From contig JAOZLU010000021.1 of assembly GCA_029934695.1 (NCBI GenBank), forward strand, positions 1 to 27,828: a stretch of 27,828 nt of DNA, in the 5' to 3' direction. Under the pieces are notes generated by a model. It worked only from the letters and a program-made list of their open reading frames with translations. It searched no databases and was not told where the DNA came from. The number at the start of each line of letters is the position of its first letter. Positions within the stretch are counted from its first letter, which is position 1. The position numbers and the translations under genes are program-made. Shown here in pieces: positions 1-8,200 of the stretch. This DNA is from Desulfobacterales bacterium (lineage in GTDB: Bacteria > Desulfobacterota > Desulfobacteria > Desulfobacterales > 4be13).

Positions 1-338
1 GCCTTCAACCTGGCTTTCTTGTATGCTCTCTTTATTCTCTTCTCAATCTCGTAATACAGACTCGGACTGTCTTCGAGAAGCTCTTCTATATCAATGCGTT
101 GGGTCAATATGGTATTTTCCCAGCTTCGTGATCGTCTTACAGCCTGATACTTCCATTTTAGAAGATGGACAAGTAATGTGGTCAGACAGCTTACCAGTTC
201 TCTTTTTTCACTTCTGCCCATGGCTTCAAGCTCTTCAGCAATATTATCCACATCAATTTCCGTGAATCTGCCTTCACGAAGCAGCCTCACGGGCTTGCGC
301 CCAATCCCAACGATCCGGATTTATCTTGACACGATCAT
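1..338 (-). pseudogene. DUF29 family protein, N-terminus disrupted, cut by window edge
   Basis: Read on the minus strand, about 1-320 encodes a clear DUF29 domain: LLREGRFTEID, then IAEELEAMGRSEKREL, LLVHLLKWKYQ, RRSRSWENTI and a basic C-terminal stretch that runs off the window. The family is common in cyanobacteria and deltaproteobacteria and its function is unknown. The beginning is broken. The ATG at 338, sixteen bases after the HEPN gene, reaches a TAA at 321-323 after five codons. The residues that should precede LLREGRF (a W-A-Q-A-R stretch) lie in another frame that has no start codon. A GTG start just before LLREGRF could still give a shortened protein. The upstream peptide INDRVKINPD also resembles the start of DUF433 proteins, so a fusion remnant is possible. 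The domain assignment is firm; pseudogene status is inference. Confidence 0.7.
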
Positions 339-354
339 TGATGGTTATGCCCCC

Positions 355-765
355 TCACACAGCATCATTTCTCTGACAATCCAAAAACAGTTTCATCTCT
401 CTGATAAAGTCTTTGGCATGCTGAACAAATTCATCAACCATGCCAGCCGTCGGAACCTCAAAGTCAACATAGTCAAATTTTTGTCGATATTCAAAGGCTT
501 TGTTGTATGTTTTCCCCAGGCTTACGGAGAAAAGACCTTTGTGGACAAACTCTTTGTTGAAATAACCTTTAACCTGACCATGTTTTGAGAAGGAGGCATC
601 CTTTGTCATCAGGACAGCCTGCACGGCATAAAACATTGCATAATAGATTCTGTTCATCGCCGAAGTCAGCATTCCGTTGTCAAGCATCAGCTGGGCGGCT
701 TCGAGAGACTCGGATGCTCTTTCCATCCGGTAACTGATCAGAGCATTTTTTGCATCATCGTTCAT
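355..765 (-). CDS. HEPN domain protein, partner of MNT nucleotidyltransferase
   Basis: This 136-residue, all-helical protein carries the HEPN signature NRIYYAMFYAVQAVL (residues 38-52), followed by KHGQV and a FEYRQKFDY stretch, as in PF05168 proteins. In HEPN/MNT modules the HEPN protein is the proposed RNase toxin and the nucleotidyltransferase neutralises it. The ATG overlaps the stop of the upstream MNT gene by four bases (ATGA), so the two are translationally coupled. The usual R-X4-6-H RNase motif would place a histidine after R39, but Y46 is there instead, so RNase activity cannot be assumed. The start is fixed by the overlap. Confidence 0.85.
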   Translation of the reverse strand: MNDDAKNALISYRMERASESLEAAQLMLDNGMLTSAMNRIYYAMFYAVQAVLMTKDASFSKHGQVKGYFNKEFVHKGLFSVSLGKTYNKAFEYRQKFDYVDFEVPTAGMVDEFVQHAKDFIREMKLFLDCQRNDAV

Positions 766-1079
766 ATGACAAGCCCCTCCCGCAGAATGTTCTGATAAAC
801 CGGTGTCCAGAAATGAATTCCGCCAAGAGCCTTGTCATCAAAGACAAATATGTCAATCAGACAGTTATATGCCAGTTCCGTCTCATACGCCAGATCAAAA
901 ACAGCCTCCTCGGTTGCCCTGTTCACGTCCGAGATACGGACAAATATGTCAATGTCCGAATGACGCCCGCTGTCTCCGCGTGCCCTGAAACCGAAAAGAC
1001 GCATCTCTGTCAGTTTGTATTTTTGCAATATTTTGTTCTTCAGCTCAATAAGGATATCATTTGTCTGCTGATCCGTCAT
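762..1079 (-). CDS. MNT-type minimal nucleotidyltransferase (antitoxin of HEPN module)
   Basis: This 105-residue protein of the DNA polymerase beta-like nucleotidyltransferase fold has the motif LFGFRARGD followed by HSDIDIFV, with D42 and D44, and a third candidate metal ligand at D76 (LIDIFVF). This is the normal length for MNT proteins. In characterised MntA-HepT systems the enzyme adds AMP to the HEPN partner. The motif normally reads G-S-x-x-R-G, but here the serine is phenylalanine (F31), which may affect nucleotide binding. The gene is first in the two-gene operon. No strong ribosome binding site is visible upstream of its ATG. Confidence 0.85.
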   Translation of the reverse strand: MTDQQTNDILIELKNKILQKYKLTEMRLFGFRARGDSGRHSDIDIFVRISDVNRATEEAVFDLAYETELAYNCLIDIFVFDDKALGGIHFWTPVYQNILREGLVI

Positions 1080-1164
1080 TATTTAACTTTGTTTATGTCT
1101 GATTGTCAGAGATTGTTTATCTTGGCTTTCTCATAAGCTCTCTTTTATTATCCTGCTATCGTGG

Positions 1165-1270
1165 AACTACAGGGATTTGGTTTAGTAAGGATATATCGCA
1201 TCCTAATTAAACCTGGTCCCTGTCGTTTGACAAGGATATCGCATCCTTATTAAATCCGATCCCTGTAGTT
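1165..1270. repeat. Three copies of a ~35 bp repeat (A, B inverted, C)
   Basis: Copy A (1165-1199) begins AACTACAGGGATTTGG. Copy B (1196-1227) and copy C (1236-1270) are in the opposite orientation; C ends CCCTGTAGTT. A and B together form an imperfect palindrome able to fold into a hairpin. A fourth copy lies at 1753-1789. The rest of the 1080-1277 gap shows no gene. The array sits at the 3' end of the small-gene cassette and could end transcription, but there is no clear U-run. Confidence 0.8.
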
Positions 1271-1277
1271 TTCCATT

Positions 1278-1511
1278 TCAGATCGTTGCCGTATGTAATA
1301 CCGACAATTCGACTTCGTAAGGCAGGCTGATCAGCACAAACCATTCGGCAGGATAAAGATAATCCTCACCGCTTTCGTCTGTCACACGCAAATCCCCGTC
1401 CTGTTCCGCATCCGCGTCAGGGACGATGCTGTAAATCTTATGCAGTTCCAGCGAAGCCGGATATTCGTCATTGTTCATGCATACGACAAACCTGTTCTCT
1501 GTCTGTATCAT
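1278..1511 (-). CDS. Small conserved hypothetical protein (77 aa)
   Basis: This is a 77-residue acidic protein with the stretch RFVVCMNNDEYPASLELHKI, then VPDADAEQDGDLRVTDESGE and DYLYPAEWFV. I recognise this pattern from small uncharacterised proteins recurring in deltaproteobacteria and cyanobacteria, but know no function. The fold is probably a small beta-barrel-like domain (inference from alternating hydrophobics). It starts four bases after the stop of the next gene upstream, so the two form an operon. No strong Shine-Dalgarno precedes the ATG, which suggests coupled translation. Confidence 0.75.
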   Translation of the reverse strand: MIQTENRFVVCMNNDEYPASLELHKIYSIVPDADAEQDGDLRVTDESGEDYLYPAEWFVLISLPYEVELSVLHTATI

Positions 1512-1515
1512 AAGT

Positions 1516-1749
1516 TCAGTCCAGATATCTCTTACGTTTGATCTCTTTTTTTCCCATGCCGTGCGCTTCGTACCAGTGCAGTTCCGCTCTGCGTATCCTT
1601 CCGTTTGTCAGTCTGACCAGTGCGATGCCCTTCAGCTTGCGCCATTTTCCCTGTCCGTACTGCTTTTCAAGCCGCCTGAGATCATGTATGCTTTTTCCGG
1701 ATGCAATCACTTCAATCTGCTCTGTTTTTCCGATTATTTCAAAATTCAT
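1516..1749 (-). CDS. Small conserved basic hypothetical protein (77 aa)
   Basis: This is a 77-residue basic protein. Conserved-looking segments are LRRLEKQYGQGKWRKLKGIA, VRLTNGRIRRAELHWYEAHG and the C-terminus KRKRYLD. Similar proteins are common in genomes with many toxin-antitoxin-like cassettes, but the function is unknown. The open frame extends further upstream to 1845, but that extension crosses the end of scmF and a dispersed repeat, so the ATG at 1749 (MNFEIIG) is chosen. The gene is paired with the acidic 77-residue protein downstream; an acidic/basic pair this tight could be interacting partners (inference). Confidence 0.75.
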   Translation of the reverse strand: MNFEIIGKTEQIEVIASGKSIHDLRRLEKQYGQGKWRKLKGIALVRLTNGRIRRAELHWYEAHGMGKKEIKRKRYLD

Positions 1750-1752
1750 CAG

Positions 1753-1789
1753 ATATATCACATCCTTATTAAACCAAATCCCTGTAGTT
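1753..1789. repeat. Fourth copy (D) of the ~35 bp repeat
   Basis: This copy contains CATCCTTATTAAACCAAATC and ends CCCTGTAGTT, in the same orientation as copy C at 1236-1270. It fills the whole gap between the scmF stop and the start of the small basic gene. The two-gene cassette is therefore bounded by direct copies C and D, with inverted copy A outside. This arrangement is consistent with a small mobile or recombining cassette. Confidence 0.75.
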
Positions 1790-2911
1790 CTAACTCGGAC
1801 GCATCCGTGTTTCAGGGAAAAGCCCGGCCTGTTTTGCTTTTTCACAGTACCAGAACGGTGCCCACAGGTTCTTGCTGGCGTAGTAATTCAACGCAATGCA
1901 GTTTCCGAGACAGGAGCCTTTCATCAGACAATCACCGCAAATCCCGCCAAGCTTTTCTGGCAATCCCTCGCGGAGTTCCCTGATTATTCCGGTGTTTTCC
2001 CAGATATCTGCCAGATGATCTTTTCCTGCCTGCCCAAAAATCAGTTCAGGAACAGTCTCCCCGATTCCGCACAGGGCATAAGCGCCATTGGACAGCACAC
2101 CGATGATGCCCAAAATTCCGCAGACTCCGCACCCATCTCCTTTTTTGCTTCCGAACATTTTGCCCAGAGGCTTAAATGCCGGCGGGTGGCTGTAGGAGAG
2201 CCGCAAATCAGTTGATTTTGAAAGAACAGTTTCCACCCAATGCCCCAGTTCCACAAGCTCCTCAATGGTCAGCGTCTGTCCTGTTTCGTGCAGGGTGGTT
2301 CCTCTTGCAGTTGGCTGAACGATGTTAAACTTGACCGATTCGGCCCCCAGAGATTCCGCCATCTGCACAACATCCGCAATCTGCTCCCTGTTGTGATTCA
2401 TTACCGACATAATGACCTGGGGCTTCATACCTGCATTCACAAAGTTTCGGATGCCGTCAAGAGCAGCATCAAAAGAACCTTTCACGCCGCGGACCCATTC
2501 ATGGGTTTCAGCATCTGCCCCATCCACACTGACCGATGCAAAGGCGTTTTTACATGCCGCTATCTTTTCAGCCAGCTCGGGGGTGCAGAGGACGCCGTTT
2601 GTTTCCACAATCAGGCGGAGGTCTTCGGAAAGAACCACTTCCAGCAACTCCCGAATATGAGAGTGAAGCAGCGGCTCGCCCCCTGTGAGCTTAACTGTGG
2701 AAAGTCCGAGCGGCTTTGCCTGCTGAATAATCAGACGAAAGATATCCGGGTCCAACTCGCCGAGGGATTTGTCAGCCCCCTGGTATTTCGGAGCCAGCCA
2801 GCAGTGACGGCACTTGAGGTTGCATCCTTCTGTCAGATAAAAATAAATTTGGTTTAACGGATATTTTTGGACTTCAGTGACCTCGGAGGTCTGAGTCTCA
2901 TCAGATGCCAT
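1790..2911 (-). CDS. scmF: Radical SAM/SPASM protein ScmF of the SynChlorMet cassette
   Basis: This PqqE-like radical SAM enzyme of 373 residues is expected in the cytoplasm. Near the N-terminus, YPLNQIYFYLTEGCNLKCRHCW holds the CxxxCxxC motif that binds the SAM-cleaving 4Fe-4S cluster, and LTGGEPLLH is the GGE motif. The C-terminal SPASM region has DGCGVCG, ALCGIGE and GICGDCLMKGSCLGNC, cysteines for auxiliary clusters. From memory, the N-terminus and Cys layout match TIGRFAM ScmF. The family is proposed to modify a ribosomally made peptide whose identity is unknown. The ATG at 2911 has AAGGAGG about eleven bases before it and overlaps the end of scmE; an upstream TTG frame start lies on top of that ribosome site and is rejected. 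Third in scmD-E-F. Confidence 0.82.
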   Translation of the reverse strand: MASDETQTSEVTEVQKYPLNQIYFYLTEGCNLKCRHCWLAPKYQGADKSLGELDPDIFRLIIQQAKPLGLSTVKLTGGEPLLHSHIRELLEVVLSEDLRLIVETNGVLCTPELAEKIAACKNAFASVSVDGADAETHEWVRGVKGSFDAALDGIRNFVNAGMKPQVIMSVMNHNREQIADVVQMAESLGAESVKFNIVQPTARGTTLHETGQTLTIEELVELGHWVETVLSKSTDLRLSYSHPPAFKPLGKMFGSKKGDGCGVCGILGIIGVLSNGAYALCGIGETVPELIFGQAGKDHLADIWENTGIIRELREGLPEKLGGICGDCLMKGSCLGNCIALNYYASKNLWAPFWYCEKAKQAGLFPETRMRPS

Positions 2912-4004
2912 CAGGTAATTTCCCTCCTTCTTCAAGGAACCGTCTCAGGCAGGAGTCGGGGCTTGGATGGTTTTCTTTGCCTGTAATTGTATATGCGAGT
3001 GCGGGACAGCCCCCGGCACAGTAAGGAATATATTCACAGTCCTTGCAGAATTCAAAATCACTGAGCGGGGTATCGCGGCGTTCTCTCAGTTTCCAGAGTT
3101 CAGGATGGTCCTGCCAGACTTCTTTTAAATCATCCTTATTAATCCGTCCCAGTTCGATATGGCTTAACTGAATACAGGGAACGATTACACCATCTGCCCG
3201 CACCTCTAACTTGCTGAATACACCGCCACAGGAGGTTAAACAGCCTCGGTTCGGCATTTTTTCCCTGCCCTCCTGGCGCGCCTGTTCCATTTCAAGCCAG
3301 TTCTTTGCTTCTGCAAGGGGACCCGCGGCTGCACTGATACGTCCATCGTATTTTTTATTGAGCTTCAGTAATGTCTCCATTGCAATAAAACGATCTTCAG
3401 CCGTCAGTTGGACATCATCAGAATGTTGCCGGCAAAGCCCGAAATGAGAGGCAGCATTGGTCGAAAAGCCGGGCAGCTTAAAATCTTCAAGAAGCAGTTG
3501 GGCAACTTTTCCAAGGTCATTGACACTCTGTTTATTTATGGTCACCCTGACCGTAACAGGAATTTTATGTTTCTGAAGTATTTTAACGCCCTCAACTGCT
3601 TTGAGAAAATTTCCCTCTCCCCTGTGTATATCATGAATTTCAGGACATGATCCGTCTATGGATACCTGAACAGAATTACAGCGACCTGTTGATGCAATAT
3701 AAGCGGCCATTTCATCAGTGATCAGTGTGCCGTTGCTCAGGATATCGAAGCGCATCCGGTTTTTAACCACGCCATCAATAATATCCTTCAGGTCCTTCCT
3801 GATAAAAGCCTCTCCTCCTTCAAGGGTGACTTCCATGACAGCGCAACGATTCAGTTCTTCAAAAAATGTCAGCCATTCTTCTTTGGGAAGGTCCTGATGC
3901 GTTGTTTCTGCGGGACTTGAAAAATGGGAGCAGTATGTGCATCGCAGGTTGCATCGGTTTGTTATCGCCAATCCCAGTGACTTGGGAGTTTTCATTAACT
4001 TCAT
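2901..4004 (-). CDS. scmE: Radical SAM/SPASM protein ScmE of the SynChlorMet cassette
   Basis: This is a 367-residue radical SAM enzyme. AITNRCNLRCTYCSHF carries the CxxxCxxC cluster motif and VTLEGGEAFIRKDL the GGE motif, followed by ILSNGTLITDEMA and VQVSIDGS of the TIM barrel. The SPASM part has RGCLTSCGG, VPCIQLSHIELG and FCKDCEYIPYCAGGCPALAY, ending with CLRRFLEEGGKLP. The pattern closely matches my memory of ScmE (SynChlorMet: Syntrophobacter, Chlorobium, Methanocella). It probably makes a radical-based modification on a peptide delivered by ScmD. The chosen ATG (MKLMKTPKSL) lies one base after the scmD stop and has AGGA at suitable spacing; the upstream TTG lies inside scmD. The end overlaps scmF, indicating coupling. 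Confidence 0.82.
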   Translation of the reverse strand: MKLMKTPKSLGLAITNRCNLRCTYCSHFSSPAETTHQDLPKEEWLTFFEELNRCAVMEVTLEGGEAFIRKDLKDIIDGVVKNRMRFDILSNGTLITDEMAAYIASTGRCNSVQVSIDGSCPEIHDIHRGEGNFLKAVEGVKILQKHKIPVTVRVTINKQSVNDLGKVAQLLLEDFKLPGFSTNAASHFGLCRQHSDDVQLTAEDRFIAMETLLKLNKKYDGRISAAAGPLAEAKNWLEMEQARQEGREKMPNRGCLTSCGGVFSKLEVRADGVIVPCIQLSHIELGRINKDDLKEVWQDHPELWKLRERRDTPLSDFEFCKDCEYIPYCAGGCPALAYTITGKENHPSPDSCLRRFLEEGGKLPDGI

Positions 4005-4005
4005 A

Positions 4006-4296
4006 TTATTTTTCCTGAAACTCGTGTCCTGCAAGGCCCTTGTCAGAAATATCTTTCAGAAATGTATTGATGTATGTTTCTGCATCATCAGGCACATTTT
4101 TGCATTCTGAACGCAGTTTTTCCATAATATCCGCAACGGTGTGCTTACCGTCAAGGTGGTTCCATATAAAAACGCTTACCGGATTCATGCCAAAAGCATT
4201 GCCGGTATCCGGATCAAAAAGAACAGCCCAGTCATCAAACTCTTCCCTGAGTACAATCAGCGGGTTGGCTGTCAGTTTATCGTTGGAATCTGCCAC
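4006..4296 (-). CDS. scmD: PqqD-like peptide carrier ScmD
   Basis: This 96-residue protein has a PqqD-type winged-helix (RRE) pattern: NPLIVLREEFDDWAVLFDPD, then GNAFGMNPVSVFIWNHLDGK, HTVADIMEKL and a C-terminal helix ending at LKDISDKGLAG. PqqD-like proteins bind the leader of a precursor peptide and present it to radical SAM partners. The start is GTG at 4296, supported by AAGGAGG at 4304-4310. It is the first gene of the scmD-scmE-scmF operon. No precursor peptide is seen beside it, and the other Scm proteins (A and C) are not in the window. ScmD naming rests on context plus pattern. Confidence 0.8.
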   Translation of the reverse strand: MADSNDKLTANPLIVLREEFDDWAVLFDPDTGNAFGMNPVSVFIWNHLDGKHTVADIMEKLRSECKNVPDDAETYINTFLKDISDKGLAGHEFQEK

Positions 4297-4392
4297 AAAT
4301 TTACCTCCTTGATTTGTTTAAAACAAAACTGATAGCACAATCTTTGGATGCCTGCAAGCTTTTTTTGATTGCAATGGAAAAATCTGTCTGTG

Positions 4393-4421
4393 TCCATAAC
4401 GGCTTTGTCAAATCCTGTCAA
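4393..4421 (-). promoter_or_regulatory. Candidate sigma-70-type promoter for the scm operon
   Basis: On the minus strand TTGACA (4416-4421) is followed, after 17 bases, by TATGGA (4393-4398). The -35 is a consensus match and the -10 matches at four of six positions. The predicted transcript would have a leader of roughly 90 bases before the scmD GTG. A second TTGACA lies at 4406-4411. Inference from sequence only. Confidence 0.4.
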
Positions 4422-4470
4422 TCTGGATATTTAATAATACACAGGGCAATTCTCTTTCTTACAAACTGTA

Positions 4471-4491
4471 GCGCAATTTTGTAAATTGCGC
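4471..4491. repeat. Perfect 9-bp inverted repeat between the PilZ gene and scmD
   Basis: GCGCAATTT, a three-base loop, then AAATTGCGC form a perfect hairpin. It lies downstream of the PilZ gene and upstream of the scm promoter candidate, so it may separate the two transcripts. There is no clear U-run on the minus strand, so a simple intrinsic terminator is not proven. Confidence 0.55.
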
Positions 4492-4524
4492 CCGGGCAAA
4501 TTGCAAATTTGACTTACATCCTTA

Positions 4525-4878
4525 TTATTTATCAGAATTTAAAAACTGATGCAATACAGAATATAATTTTTTTGCCTCTCCAAAATTACGAGGTCTGAAC
4601 TCAACGCCGATATCATATCCTGAATCATCTGAGAGCTTCCTGCACCAGGCAACCTCTCCCAAAGCTGCAAAATTCAGCATACCTAAGTTCAAACTCACCA
4701 GGCTTTTTGATTTGTATGGAAGTGAAACATTCAGACACATTCCGCGGCCGCTGATATTCTTGCTGACTCCGATTTCTCCTGTTTTTTCGGGAGGATACTG
4801 AGGAATTTTGTTCACTTCCACAGAAATTTCTATGTCAACTCTTGGGAATATACGTTTATTATCATTTTCCTGACTCAT
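4525..4878 (-). CDS. PilZ domain protein (probable c-di-GMP receptor)
   Basis: This is a single-domain PilZ protein of 117 residues. The c-di-GMP binding features are visible: an arginine-containing N-terminal loop KRIFPRVDI and the later SKNISGRGMCL, which fits the [D/N]-x-S-x-x-G motif. A Cys/Trp-containing strand (GEVAWCRK) and YDIGVEFRP complete the beta-barrel. PilZ proteins change motility, polysaccharide export or other surface behaviour when c-di-GMP binds; the partner here is unknown. GGAGGTGATAA directly before the ATG supports the start. A 228-base gap with a hairpin separates it from scmD, so it is probably not part of the scm operon. Confidence 0.88.
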   Translation of the reverse strand: MSQENDNKRIFPRVDIEISVEVNKIPQYPPEKTGEIGVSKNISGRGMCLNVSLPYKSKSLVSLNLGMLNFAALGEVAWCRKLSDDSGYDIGVEFRPRNFGEAKKLYSVLHQFLNSDK

Positions 4879-5093
4879 TTATCACCTCCGTGGCCAGAAG
4901 CAGGTTTCAGATGTTAAGACTGCACAGTTTGTTCAAACCGAAAAATTGAAAACTTGCCTATAGCTGTCTGAAATTATTTGATGCAACCAAAACAGAGCGG
5001 TTTCAGAAAGTCAGAAGCACTCTTGGCCTTCAGGTTTCAACTTTTTTACTTCCGGCTTCTGTTCCGTTTTGGTCATGCTTAAATTATTTAATC

Positions 5094-5212
5094 CTACAAA
5101 CATGTCGGCCCTACGGGCCTCTGACCTGCTGTAATCCCTGATTCTACAAACATATCGGCCCTACGGGCCTACAAACATGGCTTAAAAGCCCGTAGGGCCG
5201 ACATGTTTGTAG
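5094..5212. repeat. Three copies of a 26-27 bp repeat; two form a long hairpin
   Basis: CTACAAACATGTCGGCCC begins copy 1 (5094-5120). Copy 2 (5144-5170) differs at one position. Copy 3 (5187-5212) is inverted. Copies 2 and 3 can pair over about 25 bp around a 16-base loop. The hairpin lies just past the stop of the PKD-repeat gene and could end its minus-strand transcript, or it could be a dispersed mobile repeat. The remainder of the 4879-5219 gap shows no credible gene. Confidence 0.8.
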
Positions 5213-5219
5213 TTCTGTG

Positions 5220-8200
5220 TTATTGAGCATTTTCTCTTTGCCTGACGACCACAGTCAGTTGGTCCCAAACCTCACTGCAATTTGTTCCCTCGCCGTCGCT
5301 TACACGCAGACGGACGGTATAAACGCCCGGTTTAACATAGGTATGAGACACCTGCTCCCCGAAATCCCGGGTCCCATCGCCAAAATCCCAGTAGCAGGTC
5401 AGGGGATCTTCATCAGGATCATAAGACTGGCTTGCATCAAAAAGAACAGCATCATGCGCGCCCCCGACAAAAGCCTTCCTGTCATGGCCGGCCTCAGCAA
5501 CAGGTGCGGCATTCACTTTGACGATGGTGACATCTTCGCCTGTTCCGCAAGCTGTTTCAGAATCATCGGAAACAGTCAGACGGACTTCATATTGACCTGG
5601 TTCGTCAAAAATATGCGTGACAATTTCACCTTCTGTCACATTGCCGCTGCCAAAATCCCAGTGATATTGAAGCGGCCCCTCGTCACTGAACACCTCATCA
5701 CGATCAATGGAACCGGACCCGTCAAAAGTTACTGTCTCCCCGGGGCATACAATCCGATCCGGCCCGGCAGCGGCCCTGGGCGGGTGATTGACAATAACCC
5801 TCTGGTTCACCTGCCCGCGGCTGTTGCTGACCCCGGAGCCGTCATCAACGATCAGCGTAGCCATATACTGACCTGGCATCCTGTATTTATGAGAAACCTT
5901 TATACCCCTGCCATCTTTACCATCTCCGAAATTCCAATAATAACGGCTCTTTTTGTTTTTCAGAAGATTCCCGTCAGGGTCGGCCGAGTTTTCCGCGCTG
6001 AACTGAACCTTTTCATTCGCACAGGCCCAGAAAGCATCACGCTTCTCCCCGAGGTCTTCAGTCTCCTGCATCAGGCTCCCCTGAATTGAAATGACCGCCC
6101 GGGGCGTTTTGTTCACCGTCACAAAAATGTCATCCACGGCCCAGTTGTTTTCAACCTCAGTATTGTCAGTCACTTTGAGCGTGACCGGATAACGTCCGCC
6201 CTCTCCGTACTGATGACGGACCTCCATGCCGGTTGCAGTTTGGCCGTACCCGAAATCCCATTGATATTCAACAATGGAGCCGTCGCTGTCCCGGGACCCG
6301 GATCCGTCAAAAACAACAACCTCGTTGATGCCCACAAATTTATCCTTACCCGCGTCCGCCACAGGTGCCCCGTTGACCATGATAATGTTTTGCGTTGTGA
6401 CATCTTTGCAATTGCTCCGGGAATCTGTCTGAATTGCCAGCGTCACAAAATATCGCCCCGGCTTGCGATAGGAATGGGATGTTTTTACTCCTTTTCCCGA
6501 ACTGCCATCGCCAAAATCCCAGGCATAAGACACAATTTTCGCTTTCTCAGCTTCCGGGTCGGGGTTGGGAACAGGTTCTGACGCGGACCCGTCAAACAGA
6601 GCAGGTTTGCCCACAGGAATGACAGCAGGAACGCTGAACCGGGCTTCCGGCGCCTCCTGAACCGTGACAGTGATTTCAGCGATATCCTTGTCATCACAGG
6701 TTCCGGTGGTATCACCGGTAATGATCAGTCTGACCGGATAAATTCCCGGTTCCTTATAAATATGATCCGCTCTGGGCCCCCCGCTGGTTATCCCGTCTCC
6801 GAAATCCCATTCAAAGCGGTTGATCAGCCCGTCAACATCATAAGATTCTGAACCGTCAAAATGCACTTCTGTATTTGCACAAACCAGGAGATCGCCCGTA
6901 CTGATATTGGCCACCGGGGCATCTGCCACCCGGACAACCATCTGATCTGAGGAAGAATTGCACACCAGACCCGAATCATCCTCAATGGTCAGCGTCACCT
7001 GATAAGTGCCGCCTATTTTAAAAACCCGTGTCGGATTTAAGCCTGTGGCTGCTGTCCCGTCACTGAAATGCCAATAATATTTCAGCCGGCCCCCTTCGGG
7101 ATCATGGGACCGGCCTCCGCTGAAAAGAACCATGTCGCCCGCGCAGACCTTTTCATCCTCACCGGCATCCGCGACAGGAGATTCGTTTATCGTCACTGTA
7201 AACGCGGCCGCATGCTTTGAATTTTTCAGACCCGTGCCGTCATCAACCGTCAATATGACAGGATACATTCCGCCTCTGCTGTATGTGTGGAACACTCTGA
7301 CACCTGATACCGGAGGGGTTCCGTCTCCGAAATCCCACAGATAAAAAAGAGGATCGCCGTCAGGGTCTGCTGACGCAGAACCATCAAACCGGAGGGTCCG
7401 GTCACAGGTGGCGACATTCTTGCCCGGTCTGGCTTCCGGGGGATGGTTGACGCGGATAAGCATCTTATCCTGTGCCCAGTTGTTGCCGGCCCCGCTGTCA
7501 TCGGTGACAGTCAGCGTGACGCTGTAAATCCCCGGAGTCTGATATGTTCTGCTGACTCTCATGCCCGTTGCTGTTTCAGGGGATTCGGAGTCTGATGAAC
7601 TGAAATCCCATCGGTATTCTGCAATGCTTCCTTCCGGATCATAAGACTCTCCCCCGTCAAACGTGATTGACTGACCGGGCGCGGCGATACAGTGATCCGT
7701 GGCCAAAGACCATTGACCAGCGGATGCTGACAACAGATCATTATTCACTGACACCTGATAACTGATAACTGACAGGGGCGCGGCATTGATGAAAACAACA
7801 GCGTCATTCGTATCCATTGCATTTTTGTGGCCGGTATCATCATGGACAGTAAGCTGGACATTGTAAGTTCCAGGGGCTGAGAATACATGAGACCGGATCA
7901 CGCCGGAGCCGGTTTTGCCGTCCATGAAATTCCACCGATATTTGATGATATCGCCATCCGGGTCAAAAGATTCGGACCCGTCAAAACGGAGTGTCTGTCC
8001 GGGTACGCCGATGTGGTCAGGCCCGGCGTCGGCAATGGGTTTATGATTCACAATCACTGTGGTTTCATCATCAGCCTGTCTGCTGATGGTTCCTGAATCA
8101 TCAGTCACTGTCAGTTTTACTGTATAAGTCCCGGTACTTCCATAAATATGGACAGGGGTTGGTCCGGCACCCGCGGAGCCATCCCCGAACTTCCAGTGGT

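Noticed and set aside
1538..2857. Long plus-strand frames opposite the small basic gene and scmF
   Set aside because: The minus-strand frames carry clear radical SAM motifs and a ribosome site; the plus-strand products show no recognisable features.
4270..4397. 42-residue minus-strand ORF before scmD as a candidate precursor peptide
   Set aside because: Its ATG falls within the candidate -10 box, it has no ribosome site, and it runs out of frame into scmD. It contains three Cys but no leader/core pattern.
3127..4530. Extra copies of the CATCCTTATTA repeat in scmE and at the end of the PilZ gene
   Set aside because: Only about 11-12 bases match, without the CCCTGTAGTT half; one is coding. 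Probably chance.
5217..6089. 290-residue plus-strand open frame
   Set aside because: It lies opposite the PKD-repeat gene, and its content mirrors the regular repeat codons; no ribosome site or family pattern. The minus-strand protein has 16 clear PKD domains.
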